Source of the DNA: Lichina pygmaea
Lineage: Eukaryota > Ascomycota > Lichinomycetes > Lichinales > Lichinaceae
Direction of reading: 5' to 3'
Assembly (NCBI GenBank): GCA_963422465.1
Contig: OY730170.1
Coordinates: 1,736,001-1,800,000 of the forward strand
DNA: 64,000 nt
The notes beneath the pieces are model-generated. The model was not told the origin of the DNA, ran no database searches, and saw only the letters and a list, made by a program, of their open reading frames with translations. This document shows, in pieces, positions 55,481 to 64,000 of this stretch; the first letter of the stretch is position 1; each line of letters begins with the position of its first letter. The translations under genes and the position numbers were made by a program.

Positions 55481-57626
55481 CTAGCTTCCCTTCCCAGAGT
55501 CTTCCTTCAGAGACACGATCCGGTTCAGAATGACTTTCGATGCGCTGCTGTCCGGGTCCATGCAAAAGTACGCCACACGTAGCCCTTGGAATCTCACCGT
55601 CTCCCGACGAGGGTCCGAATCGACAGCTGGCCGCTTTTCGCCTTCCTGGGCCGGCCACGGTGCACGTGCTATAATCTCGTGGAGTCCCGTTTCGACCATC
55701 GCGTTCGAATACACCACTTCGCTCTCGGGGTTGATTCCCTGTAAGAAGGCCGTCTTGGATGTCATGTCCTCGGATGGGGCAGCTCCGTCTTCGAGACCGT
55801 CGGCTCCGTTGGGGACATCGTCGTCGACGAGGGGTGGGGGTTGATGTTCCGAGGACGTTCCCTGCTTGCTGCTGGAAGAAGCCTCCGACGCTCCGGTTGC
55901 TGTTCCCGCCGGGACCTTTGGCTTGATCAGGTTGTTGAAGAACCGCACCTCGGCTCGGACTGGAGAGCCGTGCTTCGACGATGCGCCCACCCACTGTATG
56001 TAGGTCTTGGGCTTCTTGAAGGTGGATCCTTCGTCCGGCTTCTCGTAGGTGGCCCGGACTTCGGTGACGAGACCGCTATCGGGGTCCTTTGAGAAGCTCG
56101 TCGCCCGGATCGGATATGACACCTTGATGAGACCGACGGATTTTCCTGGGGCCATGCGGAAATAGTCCTTGCTGTCGACCTCGCGGAAGTCGCTACGGTC
56201 GATATAGACGGTTCGAGTGAACGGTACCCGGTGCACGCCAAATTCGGGATTCTTGGGCGAGAAGGGCACTTCGACCTCCTCGACGTAGTCTTCCGGCAGA
56301 TTGTCAATGACGACCGGCACAGGGTCGAGGATGACCATCAGCCTCGGCACAGTCAGTTCGAGGTAGCGGCGGATCGAGTTTTCGAACCGGGCAATTTGAA
56401 TCCGGCTGACCGCGGTAGACACCCCGAGCTCGTTGACGAACGACAGAATTGCGCCAGGTGGGACACCTCGACGCCGCAGTCCGACCAAGGTAAACAACCG
56501 AGGATCGTCGTAACCGCGTACGACGCGTGCCTCGATAAGCTTGGCGATCAGCCGCTTCGAGAGGACGGTGCCCTCAATCTGAAGACGGCCATACCTAAGA
56601 AAGCGTACAGGTCGCGTGAGCAGGGGCATCCATGGCCTCGACCGGGTCGTCTACGCACTCTCTTTGCATCGGCCTGTAGACGCCCAGAGCATCGCACAGC
56701 CACTCGTAGGATTCTCGCGAGGTTTCAAACTCGGTCGTGCACAAGGAATGCGTGACCGCCTCAAAGCTGTCGCACAGACAATGCGTGAAATCGTAGGTTG
56801 GGTAGATCCTCCATTTCTTCCCGGTGCGATGATGAGGTTGTTCGAGAATCCGATACGCCGTAAGGTCCCACATTCGAGTATTACCACTGTGGATGTCTTG
56901 CTTCATCCGTAGGAAGGCCTCCTTGGGCTTGTATTTCCCGTCTCGCATGGCCCGGAACTCGGCCAGCGATTCCTCTGTTGGCCGTGACCGGTCAGAACAC
57001 GCATACCGGGGACCCCTGTGGTTGCTGCCACCTCTCTGGTCCCTCAACTTCGCATCTACGATCTCGCCCGGTCAATATATCGATCATGCCCAGAGACAAC
57101 ACCTAGATGTCTTACCGGTACAGTGGCATACGTATGCGCCGTCCCGCTTGATCAGCTCCTCGGCCAGCTGATAGAGCTCATCGAAGCGATCACTCGAGAA
57201 CGTGATGGCATGCGGTCGGTACCCAAGCCACTCGACCATCTCCTGAATCGCCTTGACGTACACCTCCTCCTCGGCGCCCGGGTTTGTATCGTCATATCGC
57301 AGATAGCAGATACCGCCGTGGAACCTCGCAAAGCCGAAGTTGATGGCGATGGCCTTACTGTGCCCAATATGGAGATAGCCGTTTGGTTCTGGTGGGAACC
57401 GTGTCACCACTTGCTCGGACGGTTTCTCCCTGTGAACGGCGCCGAGAAAGCCCTCCTTGAACATGGCATTCGGGTCGGTAGGAGGCGCCCCGACCAAGGC
57501 GTCCTTTTGTTTCTTGCTCGCATTTCCAGGGCCTTTATCTTTGACAGGTTTCTCCTGCTTGGGCTTCTTCTCCGGTTTGGCTGCTTTCTTCGCTGGCCGC
57601 TCGGGTAGCGTGACTGTGTTGTCCAT
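55481..57626 (-). CDS. GLN4: glutaminyl-tRNA synthetase, cytosolic
   Basis: Three exons on the minus strand: 57626-57116, 57055-56659, 56594-55481, giving 673 residues. It charges tRNA-Gln. Class I motifs: [20 protein letters not shown] (HIGH at about residues 86-89) and GTVLSKRLI (KMSKS equivalent at about 313-317). [20 protein letters not shown] is the usual GlnRS segment, followed by the two anticodon-binding beta-barrels. A lysine-rich leader (about residues 12-41) replaces the large appended N-terminal domain of yeast Gln4. The second barrel carries a low-complexity Ser/Pro/Asp insert (about 55790-55900). Introns are 60 and 64 nt. The start at 57626 is the first ATG and gives the Lys-rich leader typical of eukaryotic synthetases. 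Confidence 0.95.
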
Positions 57627-58035
57627 GACCTGTTTACACGGTCTGGTCTGACTTCTTGGTGGGGCAAGACTGGTACCGTACGTGATTACGGGTGGGATGG
57701 CCCCCTAAGTTTACAGTAATTATGACTACCGACGACAACCCGAGATTGACGCTTCAAGATCAAAGCGTGGATTTGCTACCAACAACGATTCTGCCACTTC
57801 CATTGCGCTTCAACGATAACGGAGTGGGGATAGCTCTATCATATCCTTTCAAACGCCATGCTTTGCAACGAGATGCTCCAAATCCCTCGCTATGCGTCTA
57901 TCCTGGTCTTCAAATCGGGGGCCACGCCCAAGGGTATCTGGTCGATGTGCGGAGCTGCTCGATGATAGTGGTGGATAGAAGGCTAAAAGTGTTGCAAAGA
58001 AGACTGCCATCGTCCTGACACCTGTGCAACGAATC
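57627..58035. other. spacer between GLN4 and the carrier gene
   Basis: 409 bp; GLN4 promoter and carrier 3' region. No further gene seen. Confidence 0.5.
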
Positions 58036-59417
58036 CTAGCCATCCTGGGTGACCAGCGGATGCGTTTCCAGCCGGCGAAGGAGAATCTGATACAAGACCA
58101 GCATCGTCGTGCTTTGAACGCTGGTCCACACGAAACGTGGCCCAACGCCTCTAAACCAACCGGAAAAGCCCTCGTGCTTGTAGATGAGAGCGAGTCCCGT
58201 GAATATCGACGAGGTTTGAAGGGTCCTGGCTCCAGGCTGGCTGACGGAGGTGGACGGGGACGACGTGGCTATGTGTCGCGTATGACGTGACGCCCGCGAC
58301 GATCCAAGGAGGTCTGCAGCGGGCTTCGCGACATGATGACTCGTCGATACCACCGCCCTCGGTCCTTTGCCACTTCCTGTCGGTGGGCCCTCGGTCGGGT
58401 TCACCTGCGTTTGGATCCTAGTCTTCACGACATCGAGAGGGCATGTGATCAGACCCGATAACCCCCCAGCGGCCGCAGCGGTGAGGATCTCCAACGGCAG
58501 GCCTATGTGTCGACTTCCAGCCCAGTCTTTGGCCCATGTTTGGCCTTGTTCGTAGAAGGCGAATTGAAGCGCCGAGAAAGGGAGATCGCGAAACAGAGTT
58601 GCTTTGTATCCGTAGAAGAGCGCGGAAAAGCCTTCTTGACGAACGATCGTTCGAGCGGCATCGAAAGTCGACCGATAGTTGTAGCCCGAGTGGAAGAAGG
58701 GATTGTTGTAGCGACCCTGCAGCTGTAGACGGGTCTTGAGGACTTCAGAGGGAACGTAGACCACAGACGCAGCCAGATCAGCCATCATCCCTGAGTCCTT
58801 GCGTCAGCAGACCGAGGATGATGTTGTTATCGATCGGCCGAGTCCTACCACCGCTGAAATAGGCTAGCTGGGCATTTAAGCCCCTGTCGATCATGTTCCG
58901 CTTGGTGTATTCGTAGGTGCCGAAGAATATGACGGTGCCGGAAAAGGACCCGAGAAAGGCTGGGAAGACCCCGCCATAGAGGCCACGTCGGATGCCTTCT
59001 TGGCGGAAAATGGTTGCGTATGAGGATGACATGGACGTGTACTTTGGCGGAAAGTGCGGATCACCCTGCTGCCGCGTCTTGACGGTATCCAACGAGTGCA
59101 TGAGCAGGTCTCCGGTTGTTCCGCCCACACCACCTGCCAGCATACACTAAGGTCTCAGGCGAGTTAGTCCAGGCTGAGTGAACCATCTCGATAGAGGGCC
59201 TGTGAAGACAGAGACGTACGTGCGTGAACGGATGCCGCACTTCTGGTTCCGTCACCTCTCGCGCTTCCGCCTCTTGCTCCATATCGTTCCAACGCTTCGG
59301 CTTTGGGAGAGGGACGAAGACGCTGCCAGCGCCGTCCCCATTGTGAAATCCTACTGACTGGGAGGTGGCACCGGACTTTGGCCAAAGGTAGTTGAGCAGT
59401 TGGGAAGCCAGGGACAT
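58036..59417 (-). CDS. mitochondrial carrier (SLC25) family protein, Mme1/YMR166C-like
   Basis: Three exons on the minus strand: 59417-59220, 59146-58849, 58790-58036, giving 416 residues. Three carrier repeats show the signature at HSLDTVKTRQQGDP, VPSEVLKTRLQLQG and CPLDVVKTRIQTQ. The start of repeat 1, MLAGGVGGTTGDLLM, and the overall order resemble yeast YMR166C (Mme1), reported as a mitochondrial magnesium exporter, but neighbouring subfamilies (for example SAM carriers) are close, so the substrate is uncertain. A 60-residue N-terminal cytosolic extension and a roughly 60-residue Ser/Pro/His-rich insert in the loop after the third signature are extra to the 300-residue core. Splicing at both introns restores conserved helices. 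Confidence 0.88.
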
Positions 59418-60037
59418 TTCCCTGCAGGGCCACCCTTATCCTCAGTCTATCAAGGAAAGAACTGGCTCCAACCGCAGGCTGATGGTTGTTTTGGCCGCGT
59501 CAGAGAGGAGGAACATGATTAGCTCGACGGCATAGATCGACGATCCAAGCGGAAACGGCAGATCTGGAGTTTCAATCAGCAACTGACGCCAGCTATCACC
59601 GATTCTGGACCACACCGTACGGTAACACCTTACTTACTCGCAAGTTGAAGTCCGCCGACACTCGGAGCTGGTCTTGAAATCATTTCGACCACAAGGTCCG
59701 GCGCACAAAAGGCTTACTAATCGCTTCATAATGGCAGTCTTTTTCGCTGACGTAATCGATATCACCCATGATTACTAATCAGAACATCCCGAGTCGCGTG
59801 GTCGCGATTTTAGCGTCATTGTCGGCCAGTCTTATTGTTGGTATTGATGCGCGACGACGGGTAAATCCAAATAAACACCCCCCCTCCCCTTCAGGCTTCG
59901 AGCGAGTTCGCATACCCACATTCCGTCTTCCACGTTTACAATACAACGCGCCCACGCCCACCAACCTCTTCTTCAGTCACAGTTGCTCGGGATACGATCG
60001 CCTTGACATTGCGACTCGAATCGCACCACAATCGACC
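59418..60037. other. divergent spacer between the carrier and the SAP-like membrane gene
   Basis: 620 bp with no supported gene; presumably a bidirectional promoter region. Confidence 0.5.
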
Positions 60038-61202
60038 ATGCCTGAAGTCTCGTCGTGGCTGCGCGGCCAACGCAAGTACGAGTTGGTCGAGCTGGCTCAG
60101 GAAGCCGGTCTGAGAGAGTGCGCGCGCGCCCTCCGATCTCTTCGTACAGCATCTGCGATGGACACAGCTGACAGGATCGCAGCTACGAGAGCCTCAAGAA
60201 AGCCGAATTGGAAACCGCGCTGGACGAATTCCTTCGCGCCAACGAGACGACCTTATCGAAGCATTCCATGTTCAATCCGTTCTACACGCGCCGTCGACCC
60301 ACCGCGTCGCCCGTCAAGCTAGAGAGCGTTGGCTCTAGCACCGGTGCGCCGGCATGGGAGGCGGAAACGAAGCCGGTCAGGTCGCGGACTCGGAGGATGA
60401 CCAGAGCTGCGAATGAAGTCGCACAGACGTAAGTCGCAGAGCAACCGTCGGAGTGGGATGACAGCTGATCTTGCGGTCGAGCAGCGACGATTCTTCTCCC
60501 GAGAGAGCCCTCTCCAAACAGCTGCTTTCGCCTCGGACACCTCATACGCTACAATCTGTACCTTTGCCGCCATCCCCGGCAGCTGTTGCAGACGCCATTG
60601 ATACCAGCACTGCGGAACTTCGCTCTCAGGTGGCGAGCGCGTGGGAATCCTTGGGCTTGACAGAGAAAGTCGAGGCGTTGCGCGAGTCGTTGAGCTCGGT
60701 CGTGAGCATCGAGAGCGCCATCCTGCTCATCGAAGCGTTCGGCTTGAGGTCCGAGGTGCTTCCGTCGCGCTACGCTTTCACGATCCCGGCCATCATGGGA
60801 CTGAGCTCTACGGGCTGGCCCGTCTATCTCCCAGATCTCTTCGTGTGTCTGTCGACGTCATTCTGGGCGCCCGTGTCGCTGTGGGCGCTGACCAGCCTCT
60901 TCGTGCCGCTCTTCTTCGCCTACTTCTTCAATCTCACGCTCAAGGCGAAACGCGCTCACAGCGGCAGCCACAATCAGCACGCTCACCAGCCCACACAGAT
61001 GGTCGATCCTCTGACGTTCAACATCGTCAAGGCCCTGACGGCATACGCGGTCTACTCATGCCGGGGTAGGTTCGGCGGCATCTTCACGGATGATACCGTT
61101 GACACCATTCAGAGGACGGTTCCGGGAGGCGTCGAGGGTTTCTTCATAGGATCGTCTATCGGGGTGCTAACCAGCATCTACGACGCTATTCTGAAGAAGT
61201 GA
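60038..61202 (+). CDS. unrecognised membrane protein with SAP/HeH-like N-terminus
   Basis: Three exons: 60038-60117, 60183-60428, 60485-61202, giving 347 residues. I do not recognise the family. The N-terminus reads LVELAQEAGLRDYESLKKAE then LETALDEFL, a helix-extended-helix pattern similar to SAP or HeH (LEM-like) domains, which elsewhere bind DNA or nuclear-envelope factors. A basic, Ser/Pro-rich linker follows. The C-terminal half has two strongly hydrophobic stretches (YLPDLFVCLSTSFWAPVSLW; ALTSLFVPLFFAYFFNLTL), a His/Gln-rich loop, and weaker hydrophobic helices near the end (ALTAYAVYSC; GFFIGSSIGVLTSIYDAI). A SAP-like head plus membrane anchor suggests an inner nuclear membrane protein, which is inference. 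All introns have clear GT..AG ends and correct phase. Confidence 0.75.
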
Positions 61203-61719
61203 CGCACATCACCGGCCGGAGGGACACGGGTGAAGGAGCGCTGGCGATAATGAAATGCTTCTTCAAGGTCTCGCGTTGTCCTGCGTTTCAGTATGATTCT
61301 TTTGCCTCTCCTATTTCTCCATCGTGCTGTCTCTACATATATGGATACCCGTATCAAGTGATGATCTGTACCAGGGGCACAGCCACTGGGATTGGCGCTG
61401 TGGCGCAATTAGGATACCTACGGGTGGGGATTGAAGTGGGTAGGAAGCCTGCTGTACTCGACTTTCCAGTGCCGACCAATGGAGAGTTTTACTGAGAAGA
61501 AGAGCTGTCGACTTTCCCTTGCCCCTCGTTGGACTAGAGTTGGAACCCAATTGTCATCCTCTGGTAGAGATGCACGTGATTGTAAGGGGAGAACGTGACG
61601 TTCAGGCACTGATTACTAATTTACTCGGCTCTGGCGGCTACGGCGGCTAGAAGTTGTTGGAGGTGACTCCTCACGCACGGCCAGAACCAAGTGAATCTGA
61701 TAACCATACAGCCGCAACC
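61203..61719. other. spacer upstream of eIF2-alpha
   Basis: 517 bp; no gene seen. Holds the eIF2-alpha promoter. Confidence 0.5.
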
Positions 61720-62834
61720 ATGTCTTTAACCAACTGCCGATTCTACGAGGAGAAGTATCCGGAGGTGGAGAGCTTCGTTATGGTCAACGTCAAGCAGGTG
61801 TGTGAAGCGTCGCTGAGGTGAGGCCGAGCCGTTGCACGTCAAATGACTGACATGTTCCCTCCAGATTGCTGAGATGGGCGCATATGTGAAGCTCCTGGAG
61901 TACGACAATATCGACGGCATGATCCTACTCAGCGAGCTGTCAAGGCGACGCATAAGAAGCATACAGAAGCTCATCCGCGTCGGGCGCAACGAGGTGGTTG
62001 TTGTGCTGCGAGTCGACAAGGAGAAAGGTACGCAACCGCGGTGCTACGGTGACCGCTGACGCTGATGGCTTGCCTTGTAAGGCTATATCGATCTTTCGAA
62101 GCGGCGAGTGTCGCCCGAAGATATCGTCAAATGTGAAGAGCGGTACAACAAGAGCAAGATGGTCCATTCGATCTTACGGCACGTGGCGGAGAAGACCAAG
62201 ATGCCGATCGAGGAGCTTTATCAGAGCATAGGATGGCCCCTGAACAAGCGCTACGGACACGCAGTGGATGCGTTCAAGCTCTCCATCACGTATGCTGGGA
62301 CAGAGCCACCTGCGCATGCCGCCCTTCATGCTGACCAGCTTTGACTGCAGAAACCCAGACGTCTGGAACGACATTAGCTTCCCCAACGACGTCGTCCGGA
62401 ACGAGTTGACGTCGTACATCGGCAAGCGCCTGACGCCTCAGCCGACCAAGGTCCGCGCCGACGTCGAGGTGACCTGTTTCGGATACGACGGCATCGACGC
62501 GGTCAAGTCCGCTCTCCGAGCGGCCGAGGCGAACAACACGGCGGAGACACAAGTCAAAGTCAAGCTGGTTTCGCCCCCGCTATACGTACTCACAAGTCAG
62601 TGTCTGGACAAGAGCACCGGCATCGGGATCCTCGAAGGTGCCATCAAGGAGATTGACGGCAACATCCGACACGCCGGGGGCGACTGTGTCATCCGCATGG
62701 CACCGAAAGCGGTGACGGAGAACGACGACGCCGAGTTGCAGGCGCTCATGGAGAAGCGCGAGCGGGAGAACCAGGAAGTCAGCGGGGATGAAGCCATCAG
62801 CGAGAGCGACGAAGGCGTCGCGGAGGCGCCTTGA
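61720..62834 (+). CDS. SUI2: translation initiation factor eIF2 subunit alpha
   Basis: Four exons: 61720-61797, 61865-62027, 62082-62289, 62351-62834, giving 310 residues. It is the regulatory subunit of the eIF2 complex that brings initiator tRNA to the ribosome. The S1-type domain ([20 protein letters not shown]) is followed by [13 protein letters not shown], where the regulatory serine is Ser52 counting the start Met, the site used by Gcn2-type kinases. [20 protein letters not shown] and AFKLSITNPDVW (restored by splicing) are conserved. The alpha-beta C-terminal domain ends in an acidic tail ([17 protein letters not shown]). The start, length and all splice phases are as expected. Confidence 0.96.
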
Positions 62835-64000
62835 TTCGTCGTCTTCTCCGACCCCCCCAAAAAAAAGAAACCCAAAAAGCAGCAAACGACGGGGCGCCGA
62901 CAGGGTATATCCGAACTAGCAAAAGAATTTTGCCGCCTTGGGGCTCGACACTGTCACGACGGGTGAACTGTTGGGCGAGCTATCGAAGCAAATCATGTCG
63001 GCCACGCCATGTTCCAAAGCTTAGACTTGTGCGAGTTAGTCGTGGATATCCACCCATCCCTTAGTGTACCCCGTCGTTGAAAACTCCACTTCTCGTCCGG
63101 AAGGTACTGCACCGTAGAGAGCACTGGGATCTTGATGCGTCCGTCTGACGAGCAGCAGACCAGCAGACCACCAGACCCCTCCAACGATACATGGCGTGCG
63201 TGGATCAAGTGAGCAAGAACAATCCGTATCACCAGGTTTCTTTATTCAGCCGTTGCACGGGACAAGATACAACGGTTCTTATCCATAGCAGTCCATATCC
63301 AAGACGCCAGGGGCTGCATCTCCCTCGCAGACAGGCACCGTCTTTCATATCTTGTACCACGTCTCGCAAGACGCAGAGTGGGCGATCATTTCTGTACAGG
63401 ACGTATAGTAGAGTAGGGCGTCTGGAGAGGATAGTCCCTCCTTCTCTCAAACCTCCCTGTCTCTCCCTTCTAACATCCATCCATCCATCCATTCATCCAT
63501 CCATTCATTCGTTCGTCCCTCACTCCTTCTCTCCATTCGTCCACCCCTCCCTTCCTCCCTCATGCACCCGGTAAGAGCACTACATCCTCCCTTGATCATA
63601 CGTCCAGAAAGAGCACCTCATTCTCCTTTCCTCGTACGCCCGGCATTATACACCACATACGGTACTACGTTTCACATTCCCTTTCGGAGTAAGATAAATC
63701 GTGTCTTCCCACTCCACCCGACCCACCCAGAGAAAAGAACTACGAGACTATGCAGCGCAGTGCCGCCAGATATTTCAATTTGCCCGGTCTGTGGGGCTGA
63801 TCAAGGACCTTCGTTGTCAGCCATTTAGCTGTTGAAGCTGCTGAAATGAAGCTGTGCTTGGGGGGGGGGATATAGTTCGCATAGGAGTTAGGGTTTCGGT
63901 GTTTTGGTATGTAGCTACAACTGGGAAGGCTCTGGCCTTGGAAAGCTATGATCGTGGAAAGCTATGGTCGTCTTGGATACCTAGTGCTACATGGTATTGT
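62835..64000. other. terminal spacer with CCAT repeats
   Basis: No gene supported to the end of the window. CT-rich from 63420, with a CCAT/CATT repeat (63475-63516) and a 10-nt G run (63860-63869). A single AGTTAGGGTTT near 63886 is not a telomere array. Confidence 0.5.
63475..63516. repeat. CCAT/CATT microsatellite
   Basis: Tetranucleotide CCAT units with interspersed CATT and CGTT variants. Confidence 0.85.

Noticed and set aside
63880-63900. telomere-like TTAGGG near the right end
   Set aside because: Only one unit, no tandem array; the flanking sequence is ordinary spacer.

Overview
The window is chromosomal DNA of a filamentous ascomycete (Pezizomycotina). This rests on protein-coding genes split by many short introns (about 50 to 330 nt) with GT..AG ends and CTNAC-like branch sites, on the fungus-only elongation factor eEF3, and on family types typical of Pezizomycotina: HET-C2 glycolipid transfer protein, a Spo71-like PH-domain protein, a GYF protein starting MPSQIPNSF, and an APSES/ankyrin factor. 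Coding DNA is clearly GC-rich and the spacers are poorer and full of simple repeats. I rebuilt exon structures by hand from splice sites, reading-frame phase and family conservation. No rRNA, tRNA, CRISPR array or intact transposon was found.

Left part (0-26.5 kb), all on +: a YogA-type dehydrogenase (394-1686), mitochondrial malate dehydrogenase (2240-3574), a 3.9-kb spacer, intronless eEF3 (7445-10648), intronless TTC27/EMW1 TPR protein (11243-14176), a large GYF-domain protein with Gln/His runs (16140-21955), and glutathione-dependent formaldehyde dehydrogenase (23250-24856).

Middle (26.5-45 kb): an NmrA-like Rossmann protein (-), IMP2 inner-membrane peptidase (+), SPO71-like (-) divergent from HET-C2 (+), an MBP1-like APSES factor (-), and a Cup1-type LYR protein (+).

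Right part (45-64 kb), denser: GNAT acetyltransferase (+) convergent with a ten-exon METTL16-like RNA methyltransferase (-), MET8 siroheme synthase (-) sharing a 178-bp promoter with the PEP7/VAC1 FYVE protein (+), ADE8 (-), glutaminyl-tRNA synthetase (-), a mitochondrial carrier (-), an unrecognised SAP-like/membrane protein (+), and eIF2-alpha (+).

The genes are mostly housekeeping (translation, central metabolism, endosomal traffic, mitochondrial import) and do not form one pathway or a secondary-metabolite cluster. I see no convincing wholly new system. The most unusual signals are an 11-nt micro-exon, a triple GATA site between MET8 and PEP7, a dispersed roughly 145-bp repeat pair, long C-runs inside three introns (always C on the sense strand), a terminator-like hairpin at 14.9 kb, and GTAC-rich palindromic motifs scattered through the spacers.
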